From positions 186,001 through 250,000 of the forward strand of contig NZ_JACSPS010000003.1 in the NCBI RefSeq assembly GCF_014837035.1: 64,000 bases of DNA. The letters are read 5' to 3'. Position numbers and translations under genes: made by a program. Of this stretch, positions 8,624 through 16,943 are shown in pieces. Each line of letters begins with the position of its first letter. The first letter of the stretch is position 1. Source of the stretch: Kaistella pullorum. GTDB taxonomy: Bacteria; Bacteroidota; Bacteroidia; Flavobacteriales; Weeksellaceae. The notes below the pieces were generated by a model, which was not told the origin of the DNA, searched no databases, and was given only the letters and a program-made list of their open reading frames with translations.

Positions 8624-9628
8624 TTATTTTTTGAGGTCTGATATATAATTTTCGAGATGAAAATCTAAGCTTTCGGTCACCGGAATGAAATCATAACCAA
8701 GCGTTTGCCGAATTTTCTTATTTGAAATATTGGATAAACCGTCCACCGTGTCGATACTCACTTTATTTACCATCCTCAAGGCCGGGAAAAACCAGCCAAA
8801 AAGGATCGCAAACACCTGAACTATTTTAAGTAAAGGACGTTGGATAACTTTCGGAGCATCCTTTCCAAACTTTCGCCGAACGTAGGTTCCAACTTCATGA
8901 AAACGCCTGTTTTCGGACACCAAGATGAACCTTTCGCCGTAAATTTCCCTTTCCATCAGTTCAACCGAAATTTTAGCCACGTCCCGAACATCGATGTAGG
9001 AGGCTCCGCCCGCAAAAGTGACGCCGCGCAGCAGATTTTTAAACAGTAAACCACTGCTTGAATCCCAATTTCCGGAACCAATGATAACGCCCGGATTTAC
9101 AATCACAGTTGAAAGACCTTCGGCCTCGGCGCGCCAAACTTCCATTTCGGAAAAGTGCTTTGAAACTGCATAAGTGGAATGATCGAGTTTCGTATTATAA
9201 TCGCAGGTTTCGTCGGTTTCACCCTGCTCATTCACACCGTCGAGTACTGCGACAGAACTAACGAAACAGAACTTTTTTACGGATGAGTTCTCACAGGCTG
9301 TCAACAGATTTTTGGTACCGTCAATATTCGTTTTGAACATTTGTTTTGAAAGATTCGGATCAAAACTTACGGTAGCAGCGCAGTGATACACTTCAGTAAT
9401 GCCTTCTAAAACCTCCTCCAAGCCGAATAAATCATTGAAATCTACGTCGACCCAGTCAATCCGGGAAAAAAGTTCGTCACTGTTTTCTGCGTAAAAACGG
9501 AGCGATTCGCGCACTTCCTGAAGGTTGCTGGTGGTCCGTTTTGCGGCACGTACAGCTTTTCCGCGCCGGAGAAGTTCCAGAACGATTACTCTGCCAAGAA
9601 TTCCGGTAGCACCAGTGACTAAAACCAT
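8624..9628 (-). CDS. NAD(P)-dependent epimerase/dehydratase (extended SDR)
   Basis: A 334-residue extended short-chain dehydrogenase. The nucleotide-binding T-G-A-T-G-I-L-G-R is at 5-13, the V-S-S-V strand near 123-126, and the catalytic Y-x-x-x-K at Tyr153/Lys157 (Y-A-V-S-K). It resembles the dihydroflavonol-4-reductase-like and 3-beta-HSD-like group, so the substrate is uncertain. Location just upstream of an acyl-CoA synthetase hints at lipid or isoprenoid metabolism, but this is only context. Confidence 0.88.
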   Translation of the reverse strand: MVLVTGATGILGRVIVLELLRRGKAVRAAKRTTSNLQEVRESLRFYAENSDELFSRIDWVDVDFNDLFGLEEVLEGITEVYHCAATVSFDPNLSKQMFKTNIDGTKNLLTACENSSVKKFCFVSSVAVLDGVNEQGETDETCDYNTKLDHSTYAVSKHFSEMEVWRAEAEGLSTVIVNPGVIIGSGNWDSSSGLLFKNLLRGVTFAGGASYIDVRDVAKISVELMEREIYGERFILVSENRRFHEVGTYVRRKFGKDAPKVIQRPLLKIVQVFAILFGWFFPALRMVNKVSIDTVDGLSNISNKKIRQTLGYDFIPVTESLDFHLENYISDLKK

Positions 9629-9663
9629 CTTAAGGTGTAAGTTTTTAAAATTGGTGGCAAATG

Positions 9664-10449
9664 CTAAATTTTTTGGTCAAAAATAAAATCCTTCACCACT
9701 TCAGCGAAGTCTTTCGGATTTTCCGCCTGTACCCAATGCCCAGCATTTTCGATCTTTACGATAGACGAGTTCGGAAACTGCTGCTTGATCTGAAACTCAT
9801 CCTGTGGCAGGATATAGTTAGACTCCGCTCCGGCGATGAAAAGTGTGTCGCCGGCGAACACGCCGAATTTAATCGCATTTGAAACAAATTCACTGTATTT
9901 TTCGGCCAATGTTTTAAGGTTAAACCTCCAGTTAAGCGTTTTGTCGTCCGTCCAGTAAAGATTTTTCGTCAAAAACTGAATCACCGATTTCTGCGGTATA
10001 TACTGTTGCAGAACTTCTTCCACATCTTTGCGGGATTCTACTTTATTAAAATCTACACTTTGCAGCGCTTTGATAATACCCTGATGATGCGGTGGATACG
10101 CTTTCGGCGTAATGTCTACCACGATGAGTTTGGCTACTTTCACGGGAAAATTGATCGCGAACTGCATCACCGCCTTTCCACCTAAGGAATGACCTAATAA
10201 ATTGACTTTCTGGAAATTATGATATTCCATATAATGCAGAATGTCATTACTCAAAGATTCATGCGTCATCTCTTCCGAATGAAAACTCTTGCCGTGGTTT
10301 CTCAGATCGATCAGATGAACCGGAAAATACTCGCCCATTTCCTTTCCGAAACTTCCCCAGTTGTCGAGCATTCCAAACAACCCGTGAAACACCAAAAGCG
10401 GAATTCCGGCCTTATCTTCACCGTAGATTTTCGAATGTAGAATTTGCAT
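9664..10449 (-). CDS. Alpha/beta-fold hydrolase (YbfF-like)
   Basis: A 261-residue alpha/beta hydrolase. F-H-G-L-F-G (21-26) is the oxyanion loop. The nucleophile elbow G-H-S-L-G-G is at 86-91 with Ser88. The catalytic histidine is in N-A-G-H-W-V (His238). The organisation matches the YbfF esterase group (I-D-L-R-N-H-G-K-S). Gaps of about 35 bases on both sides place it in the same leftward operon as pdxJ and the SDR gene. The substrate is unknown. Confidence 0.9.
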   Translation of the reverse strand: MQILHSKIYGEDKAGIPLLVFHGLFGMLDNWGSFGKEMGEYFPVHLIDLRNHGKSFHSEEMTHESLSNDILHYMEYHNFQKVNLLGHSLGGKAVMQFAINFPVKVAKLIVVDITPKAYPPHHQGIIKALQSVDFNKVESRKDVEEVLQQYIPQKSVIQFLTKNLYWTDDKTLNWRFNLKTLAEKYSEFVSNAIKFGVFAGDTLFIAGAESNYILPQDEFQIKQQFPNSSIVKIENAGHWVQAENPKDFAEVVKDFIFDQKI

Positions 10450-10485
10450 ACATTAGTTTTAATTATTTAAGGACGTCCAGATACC

Positions 10486-11205
10486 TTACCAAACGGCAAG
10501 TCTCTTCAGATAAGCCTGAACGGTATTTTCCAGTCCCATGTAGAGCGCTTCTGAAATCAATGCGTGACCGATTGAAACTTCAAGAAGGTTTGGGATATTC
10601 TGCGCAAAATATTTTAAATTCTCAAGGCTAAGATCATGTCCGGCATTCACTCCGAGGCCCAGGCGTTCGGCTTCGCGCGCAGTTTCCACATACGGTAAAA
10701 CAGCGGCTTCCGGGTCATTTAGGTACATTCTCGCATACGCCTCGGTATAAAGTTCGATTCGGTCAGCTCCTGTTTCCTGTGCGTGCAATACCATTTCCGG
10801 ATCGGGGTCGAGAAAAATGGAAGTACGGATTCCCGCCGCCTTGAATTCGGCGATTACATTTTGAAGAAAACCTTTATGAACACGGCAGTCCCAACCTGCA
10901 TTTGAAGTGATGGCGTCTTCTGCGTCGGGGACCAAAGTGACCTGCTCCGGTTTTATTGCTAAAACCAAATCAATGAACGGACGGTGCGGATTTCCTTCGA
11001 TATTAAATTCAGTATGAACCAAAGGTTTTAGGTCATAAACATCCTTTCGCGTGATATGGCGTTCGTCCGGACGTGGGTGAACTGTAATTCCCTGTGCGCC
11101 AAACTCCTGCAGCTTCACAGCAGCTTCGGTAACGCTAGGCAATTCGCCACCGCGCGCATTGCGTATCGTGGCTATTTTATTGATATTTACACTAAGCTTT
11201 GTCAT
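10486..11205 (-). CDS. pdxJ: Pyridoxine 5'-phosphate synthase
   Basis: A 239-residue TIM-barrel enzyme condensing 1-deoxy-D-xylulose 5-phosphate with 3-amino-2-oxopropyl phosphate to make pyridoxine 5'-phosphate, the last ring-forming step of DXP-dependent vitamin B6 synthesis. Diagnostic segments are [10 protein letters not shown] near the start, H-P-R-P-D-E-R-H-I (43-51), and [10 protein letters not shown]. It begins 3 bases after the mechanosensitive channel stop. The need for deoxyxylulose phosphate is notable beside a mevalonate gene: the organism must still make DXP for B6 or thiamine. Confidence 0.96.
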   Translation of the reverse strand: MTKLSVNINKIATIRNARGGELPSVTEAAVKLQEFGAQGITVHPRPDERHITRKDVYDLKPLVHTEFNIEGNPHRPFIDLVLAIKPEQVTLVPDAEDAITSNAGWDCRVHKGFLQNVIAEFKAAGIRTSIFLDPDPEMVLHAQETGADRIELYTEAYARMYLNDPEAAVLPYVETAREAERLGLGVNAGHDLSLENLKYFAQNIPNLLEVSIGHALISEALYMGLENTVQAYLKRLAVW

Positions 11206-11208
11206 TTT

Positions 11209-12474
11209 TTAAGAAATTTTTGCGATCTGAATGATTTCAAGATCAAACTCTTTTGAAGCCACCAACAGGTGATCGAAAATATCAGCCTGAATGCCTTCAT
11301 ACGTCACCCAGGTAGAATCGTTCGTAAAACAGTAAATCTCGAGCGGCATACCATGCGGAGTATTTTCGAGCTGACGAACCATCAGCGTGCCCGACTGATC
11401 GATATGCGGACTGTTTTTCAGATAGTTAAAAACATACTCCCGGAAAACACCGATATTGGTCAGCTGGCGGCCGTTGATCACCAGTTCAGCGTTCGGCATA
11501 TTTTGGCGAGCTTCGGTCATCTCAGTCTTTTTTTCGAGCAGATAATCTGTGATCAGGTTAATCTTTAATAATTTCTCGAGTTCCTCAACATCAATAAACT
11601 TAAAGGAATTAATATTAAAAATAATCGAACGCTTTATACGGCGCGTATTACTTTCAGACATCACCTGGATGTTCTTAATTTCGGTCGTCAGCAAATCATA
11701 AGTTGGAATGGTAGAGATCGTTTTATCGAAATTCTGAATTTTTGTTGTTAAAAGGTTGATATCCAAAATATTTCCTTCCAGATTATATTTTGGGATTCCG
11801 ATCCAGTCGCCGACTTTCAGATTTTTTGAAGTGGCAACATGAATTCCTGTGATAAAACCCAAAATGGTATCCCGGAAAACCAGCACCAAAACTGCGGTAA
11901 TAGCTCCCAGACTTCCCAGAATCGCAGAACCGCTGATCCCAAAAATAACACTGATTGCTACAACTGATGCTACAAAAATTCCAAATATTTTCACGGTTTG
12001 TGAAACAGCGTTGAGGGCGATGATTTTATAGAAATCCTGCTGAATGATAAAGTAATTCCGGAATGCACTTAAACTGCGGTACAGCATTCCAGCAACGACG
12101 AAAACAATGGCTAGACCAATCATCCTTTCCAAAAAGATAAAACTTTTCGGATGGCGGCCATAAAAAAAGGAATCAACGGAGAAACTGGCAAATAATACTG
12201 CAATAATGTGTGCAAAAGAATTGGTGATTTTCGCCACATAAATAGATTTCATCACCGGGTGTTTATCGTTGTCGTACAACAACTTAAAAACACTGTTGAT
12301 TATCAGTTTAACCACCAAATCAACTAAATAAATCAACCCTGCAAAAACAACAAATTTAGCTAGAATCTGAACCAGTGTCGCCCAATTACTTGGAACATTG
12401 TCTTGGATAAAAAAATGAATAGCGTCACTTATCGCCTGTAAAAAATTTCTAGTATTTGTCAGTTCGTCATTCAT
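11209..12474 (-). CDS. Mechanosensitive ion channel (MscS family)
   Basis: A 421-residue MscS-type channel. Several membrane helices fill the N-terminal half. The pore helix is rich in G, A and V (near A-I-L-G-S-L-G-A-I-T-A-V-L-V-L-V-F-R-D-T). The beta domain follows with V-G-D-W-I-G-I-P and a C-terminal mixed region. It resembles the larger YbdG-like MscS proteins. I chose ATG 12474 rather than an in-frame ATG 19 codons upstream, because a TAnnTTTG box ends just five bases before 12474. The gene is first in the leftward run leading to pdxJ. Confidence 0.88.
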   Translation of the reverse strand: MNDELTNTRNFLQAISDAIHFFIQDNVPSNWATLVQILAKFVVFAGLIYLVDLVVKLIINSVFKLLYDNDKHPVMKSIYVAKITNSFAHIIAVLFASFSVDSFFYGRHPKSFIFLERMIGLAIVFVVAGMLYRSLSAFRNYFIIQQDFYKIIALNAVSQTVKIFGIFVASVVAISVIFGISGSAILGSLGAITAVLVLVFRDTILGFITGIHVATSKNLKVGDWIGIPKYNLEGNILDINLLTTKIQNFDKTISTIPTYDLLTTEIKNIQVMSESNTRRIKRSIIFNINSFKFIDVEELEKLLKINLITDYLLEKKTEMTEARQNMPNAELVINGRQLTNIGVFREYVFNYLKNSPHIDQSGTLMVRQLENTPHGMPLEIYCFTNDSTWVTYEGIQADIFDHLLVASKEFDLEIIQIAKIS

Positions 12475-12479
12475 TACAG

Positions 12480-12487
12480 CAAAAATA
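12480..12487 (-). promoter_or_regulatory. -7 box (TATTTTTG) upstream of the MscS-like gene
   Basis: On the minus strand TATTTTTG ends five bases before the ATG at 12474. It lies inside the longer alternative reading frame, which argues for the shorter protein. No TTG is seen at the -33 position. Confidence 0.45.
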
Positions 12488-12539
12488 AGAAATCCGTTTG
12501 TGTTTAGACGATTAATGCCTACTTTTAACAAAACTTACC

Positions 12540-13025
12540 ATGGATTATACACTGATTAATGTCGCCAGTCTCGTACTCCTCGTGCTGGGTTTGCTGGGAA
12601 CCTTCTTGCCGGTTTTGCCCGGTTTATTGCTGAGTCTGTGCGGTTTGCTGATTTATAAATTCGGCACAGACGCACCCTTGCCGATGGCTTACGTCTGGAT
12701 TTTCTCCGCACTCACGCTGGTGTCAATAATTCTGAACTATGTGATACCCGCACGCACCACGCGTAAATATGGCGGCACACGTTGGGGCAGTATCGGATCG
12801 GTAATCGGTACCTTTGCCGGAATGTTTTTTATCCCGGTTCCATTCGGGTTTCTGATTGGGATGTTTCTTGGTGTTTTTGTTGGCGAACTTTTACACGACG
12901 CCAAGGACAAAAAGAAAGCCTGGAACTCTACAAAAGGTGCCCTGATTGGCTTTATATACGGGACTGGTTTTAACTTCATCGTCGGGTTGGCAATGTTTTT
13001 GGTAGTAATCTTCGATATGTTTTAA
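12540..13025 (+). CDS. DUF456 family membrane protein
   Basis: A 161-residue hydrophobic protein with three or four glycine-rich membrane helices, matching the DUF456 pattern. It has L-L-G-T-F-L-P-V-L-P-G-L-L-L-S early and G-G-T-R-W-G-S-I-G-S-V-I-G mid-protein, then a glycine-zipper-like G-x-x-x-G stretch. It is divergent from the MscS-like gene and is followed 11 bases later by a lipoprotein gene. The function of the family is unknown. Confidence 0.88.
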   Translation: MDYTLINVASLVLLVLGLLGTFLPVLPGLLLSLCGLLIYKFGTDAPLPMAYVWIFSALTLVSIILNYVIPARTTRKYGGTRWGSIGSVIGTFAGMFFIPVPFGFLIGMFLGVFVGELLHDAKDKKKAWNSTKGALIGFIYGTGFNFIVGLAMFLVVIFDMF

Positions 13026-13036
13026 AACCTACCACC

Positions 13037-13639
13037 ATGATCCACAGACTATTAATTACAGGAATCAGCGTTCTAACGATAGCTGCCTGCCAAAACAAAA
13101 TGACACAGGAAGAAAGCAATATAGTGCCTGAAACAGCCACTGTAAACCGTGTACCGCAGAAAAGCACGGAACCCGAAATGTCCGTAGGTCTTCCTCCGGA
13201 TAATGAAGCGGTGGAAATCTCTAGAAAAGAACAAACCGAAACAGCAACTGATATGACCGGCGTAATCTACCTCAACGAAGGCGAAAAAAGGTTCATCAAA
13301 GAATACGAGATGAATGTAACCTTCAAACGGATGGTGGAAGACAGCCGCTGCCCTGAAGGTGTAAATTGTATCTGGGCCGGCGTCGCCGTTGCAGAAGTGG
13401 AAATGATGGGTCTTTACACAAGGCCGGTCACTATGCAGATCAGTACGATGAGTGACGCTAAAAAAGGATATTCAAAAACGCAGGACTTCAACGGAAACAC
13501 AGTTTCGCTGGTCAGTGTAACTCCACAAACCACGTCTTCAAAAGGATTTAAGGATCTTGCGGGCAAATACAAGATCGGACTTAAAATAACCAAAGGCAGC
13601 GGTGGAGATCAGACCACCCAACGCACTACCACGCGATAG
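13037..13639 (+). CDS. Predicted lipoprotein of unknown function
   Basis: A 200-residue protein with a lipoprotein signal (L-T-I-A-A-C, lipidated Cys18). A disordered Thr/Glu-rich linker reaches to about 75. A compact beta-rich domain follows, with E-D-S-R-C-P-E-G-V-N-C-I-W-A-G (two cysteines that could form a disulphide). The C-P-x-G-V-x-C-x-W-A-G signature recurs in uncharacterised Bacteroidota lipoproteins by my recollection. Its last 14 bases overlap the end of ung on the other strand. Confidence 0.75.
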   Translation: MIHRLLITGISVLTIAACQNKMTQEESNIVPETATVNRVPQKSTEPEMSVGLPPDNEAVEISRKEQTETATDMTGVIYLNEGEKRFIKEYEMNVTFKRMVEDSRCPEGVNCIWAGVAVAEVEMMGLYTRPVTMQISTMSDAKKGYSKTQDFNGNTVSLVSVTPQTTSSKGFKDLAGKYKIGLKITKGSGGDQTTQRTTTR

Positions 13640-14267
13640 GTTTCTTATCGCGGGATTCAAGATACGTATTGATCTTAGAGAAAGGTCTGCTTCCATAAAA
13701 TCCGCGATAAACGGAAAAGGGCGACGGATGCGCAGATTTTATCACCAAATGTTTAGCCTCGTCAATCAGCGAGGCTTTTTTTTGGGCAAATGCGCCCCAT
13801 AAAACGAAAACCACGTCCGCTTTGCGGTCTGATATTTCTTTAATGATATGATTGGTAAATATTTCCCAGCCTAAATCTTTATGTGAATTCGGGGAGTGCG
13901 CCTTTACCGTAAGTGTAGCGTTGAGCAGCAGAACGCCCTGTTTTGCCCAATCTTCAAGTTCGGTTCTTGTTCGCGTGATTCCGAGATCGTATTTTAATTC
14001 GGTAAAAATATTTTTAAGTGATGGCGGCGCAGAAACCTGTTCAGAAACCGAAAAACACAATCCATTCGCCTGAAAATCATTATGATAAGGATCCTGACCA
14101 AGGATTACCACTTTCACCTCTTCAAACGGCGTAAGTTCGAGCGCGCGGAAAATCTGATATTTAGGTGGGAAACATTTTGAATTTGAGTATTCTCTTTTCA
14201 CGTTTTGCCACAGATTCTCGAAATAAGCACTGTTTTTTATTGGAGCGAGGATTTCTGTCCAGGTCAT
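13626..14267 (-). CDS. ung: Uracil-DNA glycosylase
   Basis: A 213-residue family-1 uracil-DNA glycosylase, which removes uracil from DNA to begin base-excision repair. The water-activating loop G-Q-D-P-Y-H-N is at 57-63 (catalytic Asp59), C-F-S-V stacks on uracil (71-74), and the minor-groove loop H-P-S-P-F-S begins at His180. Length and motifs are complete. It converges with the lipoprotein gene and overlaps it by 14 bases. Confidence 0.97.
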   Translation of the reverse strand: MTWTEILAPIKNSAYFENLWQNVKREYSNSKCFPPKYQIFRALELTPFEEVKVVILGQDPYHNDFQANGLCFSVSEQVSAPPSLKNIFTELKYDLGITRTRTELEDWAKQGVLLLNATLTVKAHSPNSHKDLGWEIFTNHIIKEISDRKADVVFVLWGAFAQKKASLIDEAKHLVIKSAHPSPFSVYRGFYGSRPFSKINTYLESRDKKPIAW

Positions 14268-14326
14268 TTTTTAAAGATTTAAATTGAATGGTTGCGGCTG
14301 AACGCACAAATTGGTTTTGAATACTG

Positions 14327-14334
14327 CAAAAATA
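14327..14334 (-). promoter_or_regulatory. -7 box (TATTTTTG) upstream of ung
   Basis: A TAnnTTTG match on the minus strand, 59 bases before the ung ATG. The -33 element is not clear. Confidence 0.35.
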
Positions 14335-14463
14335 AGGTATAGTTTGAAAACTGAGTTTCGAAAGGAAAGTTCAAAACTTTTCAACGAAAGCCACCAAATA
14401 AAACTTCGCCTTTACTAAATTACGGACTAGCAACCAACATCACCTCATCTGTAAAAATCTCAT

Positions 14464-14471
14464 TAAATTTG
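14464..14471 (+). promoter_or_regulatory. -7 box (TAAATTTG) upstream of mutS2
   Basis: TAAATTTG ends four bases before the GTG start at 14476, suggesting a leaderless transcript. No TTG is seen at -33. Confidence 0.45.
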
Positions 14472-14475
14472 TACT

Positions 14476-16626
14476 GTGCATATAACCAAAGACCAATTAG
14501 AGGAACTCGAGTTCCCTGAACTGCTGGCGGAAATCTCGCCGTTCGCGTTCTCACCCAAAACTGCCCAGAAAATTGAGGAACTTCGGCCAATCTCGCTTGA
14601 GGAGGCCGAAATTGCTTTAAATAAAGTATCAGAATTTGTTTCAAGTTTTGAAAGCGATAACGCGATTCCATTCAGCGAGTACGAAGATATAGAAGCAGAA
14701 CTTAAGGTGATGGCAATCGAGAACTACAGGCTCGATAACGCTTCATTTATCAAGATTAAAAGCCTAACGGAACAGATCGGTAAACTCCAGAAATTTCTGC
14801 CCACCTACGGCCAATTGTTCCTGAACTTAAGCAATGACGTCAAAAAACTAGATTTCAGGAAAGAGATTGTGGTAAAGATCGATGCGGTTTTCAACCGTTT
14901 TGGCGAGGTAAAAAGCGAAGCGTCACCCGAACTCAGGATACTTCGCACAGAAATCTCCCATGCGCGAAAAACCATCCAGGAAAATTTTAACAGAGCACTG
15001 ACTGCGCTCTCTTCCACAGATTTCCTTGAAGACATCCGCGAAAGCATCATTGAGGACATCCGCGTCTTAGCGGTAAAATCCGGATACAAAAAACGGGTTC
15101 CAGGCCGAATTCTGGGCGTTTCAAAAACCGGCTCAATCACCTATATCCAACCGGAATCTGTGGTGAAGCATCATTTCAAACTTCGCGAAAACCTTGAAGA
15201 GGAAAAGAAAGAGGTAGATAAAATCCTGCGCAGACTCACCGCCGAAATCGCAGAATTTCAGCCTGAACTATCAGATTATCAAACGTATATCTTCGATCTC
15301 GACCTTACGCGCGCGAAAGCAAAATTTGCGAAAAAAATCGGTGGCATTTTGCCGAAAATCAACCATCACAAAACGCTGCGGTACGTGAATGCCTACCATC
15401 CGCTGCTGCTGTTGCGAAACCGCGCGGAAAACAAAGAAATCTATCCGCAGACCTTTACGCTCACCGAACATAACCGTATTCTGTGTATTTCGGGGCCGAA
15501 TGCAGGCGGAAAGTCAATTACTTTAAAAACGGCAGGATTGCTTCAACTCATGATTCAGAGCGGGATTTTGGTACCGGTTCATCCTAAATCCGAGATGTTT
15601 TTCTTTGACCGGATCATGACCGACATCGGCGACAATCAATCGATCGAAAACCATCTTTCCACGTATTCATCGCGACTCAAGAAGATGTCACACATCATTC
15701 GCGAGGCTGATGAGAACACACTTCTGCTCATCGACGAATTCGGCACGGGATCAGACCCGGAACTGGGTGGCGCGTTGGCTGAAAGTTTCCTCGAACATTT
15801 CTACAAAAAGAAAAGTTTCGCCATTATCACCACGCATTATACCAACATCAAATTGGTGGTAGAACAACTCCCGAATGCTCAGAACGCCGCGATGTTATTC
15901 GACGAAAAAACGCTGGAACCACTCTACAAACTTGAAGTGGGGCAAGCCGGAAGTTCATTCACTTTTGAAGTGGCTCAAAAAAATAAGATTCCGAATTTTA
16001 TTATCAATTCCGCCAAGAAAAAGGTGGAACACGACATCGTAAATTTGGATAAGACGATCGTGAAGCTTCAGCAGGAAAAATTTGAAGTTGAAAAACTTAA
16101 ATCCAACCTTACCGAACAGAAAGAATCAACTCAAAACAAGAAGGAAAACCTTGAAAAACTGAACGAACAGCTGCAGCAGAAACTCTTCAATTTCCAGAAA
16201 CTATACGAAGAGGAACACCGCAAACTGCAGTTTGGCGGCAAGATCGAAGGATTTATCGACGCTTACGTCAAAGGGAAATCGCGCAAGGATGTGGTGAAAG
16301 ATTTTGTGAAAATTCTGGAACAGGAAAAATTCCGCAAGTTAGGTTCCGACAAAGACGAAAGCAAGAAAATGCAGATCGTAAAACGCAAAATTACGCAGCA
16401 GCTGAAAAAGGAAAACGTACAGGAAAAAATTGCCGAAACCCACGAAAAACTCGAAGACAAGCGGGTGAAAGAGCGCGCGGTATGGCTGAAAATCGGGCAA
16501 CGAGTGCGGATTGCCGGAAGTACGAGCGTCGGAACCATCGAAAAAATCGAGAAAAACCAGAAAGTCACCGTGAATTACGGTACTTTCAAGACGCAAATTT
16601 CAGCGGACGAGCTGGAGCGGATTTAA
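14476..16626 (+). CDS. mutS2: MutS2-type ATPase lacking the Smr domain
   Basis: A 716-residue MutS2 family protein starting at GTG. An N-terminal helical lever/clamp region leads into the ABC ATPase. Walker A G-P-N-A-G-G-K-S is at 340-347, Walker B L-L-L-I-D-E-F-G-T-G-S-D with the signature region follows, then T-T-H-Y. A long coiled coil (about 530-650) and a small beta domain end the protein at D-E-L-E-R-I. The C-terminal Smr nuclease domain of Bacillus MutS2 is missing. Family members act on recombination intermediates or stalled ribosomes. The defence island begins about 320 bases downstream. Confidence 0.93.
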   Translation: MHITKDQLEELEFPELLAEISPFAFSPKTAQKIEELRPISLEEAEIALNKVSEFVSSFESDNAIPFSEYEDIEAELKVMAIENYRLDNASFIKIKSLTEQIGKLQKFLPTYGQLFLNLSNDVKKLDFRKEIVVKIDAVFNRFGEVKSEASPELRILRTEISHARKTIQENFNRALTALSSTDFLEDIRESIIEDIRVLAVKSGYKKRVPGRILGVSKTGSITYIQPESVVKHHFKLRENLEEEKKEVDKILRRLTAEIAEFQPELSDYQTYIFDLDLTRAKAKFAKKIGGILPKINHHKTLRYVNAYHPLLLLRNRAENKEIYPQTFTLTEHNRILCISGPNAGGKSITLKTAGLLQLMIQSGILVPVHPKSEMFFFDRIMTDIGDNQSIENHLSTYSSRLKKMSHIIREADENTLLLIDEFGTGSDPELGGALAESFLEHFYKKKSFAIITTHYTNIKLVVEQLPNAQNAAMLFDEKTLEPLYKLEVGQAGSSFTFEVAQKNKIPNFIINSAKKKVEHDIVNLDKTIVKLQQEKFEVEKLKSNLTEQKESTQNKKENLEKLNEQLQQKLFNFQKLYEEEHRKLQFGGKIEGFIDAYVKGKSRKDVVKDFVKILEQEKFRKLGSDKDESKKMQIVKRKITQQLKKENVQEKIAETHEKLEDKRVKERAVWLKIGQRVRIAGSTSVGTIEKIEKNQKVTVNYGTFKTQISADELERI

Positions 16627-16686
16627 GGTAAATTCCTTCAATCTACATAACTTAATCAGGTCTCCTTTGGGTATGGCTTCGGAACA

Positions 16687-16763
16687 GTTCGGGTCTTGTT
16701 CGGAAGATATGGTTCTTTTCCGAACAAAACCCGAACAAGACCCGAACAAGACCCGAACAAAAC
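16687..16763 (+). repeat. Four tandem 11-bp repeats with an inverted copy upstream
   Basis: Four exact-length units CCGAACAA(A/G)AC occupy 16720-16763 in the order A, G, G, A at the variable base. At 16687-16703 lies GTTCGGGTCTTGTTCGG, the perfect reverse complement of two alternative 17-base stretches (16731-16747 and 16742-16758), so two mutually exclusive hairpins are possible. The stretch between mutS2 and the restriction gene (16627-16943) holds this array, and I see no gene in it. Confidence 0.85.
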
Positions 16764-16943
16764 CTATGAAATTCTGAACATTATACGGCGCGTGTATTTG
16801 CGTAAAAAAGTCTGGTGATTTGGCTTTAAACAGTACGCTAAGGAAACACAAAAGTATTTGGGCTTCAACATCAAACTTCTATTTTATCTGTCATCTTGCA
16901 TAGCGGAAGTGAATTACTTACTTTTAGAAATCTAAATGCCTAT

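Noticed and set aside
16720-16763. Possible CRISPR array
   Set aside because: The 11-bp units are directly adjacent with no spacers, and no cas gene is present.
16600-16851. An 83-codon minus-strand frame across the repeat array downstream of mutS2
   Set aside because: Its middle is simply the 11-bp repeats read through (G-F-V-R type repeats), it overlaps the mutS2 end, and it has no family resemblance.
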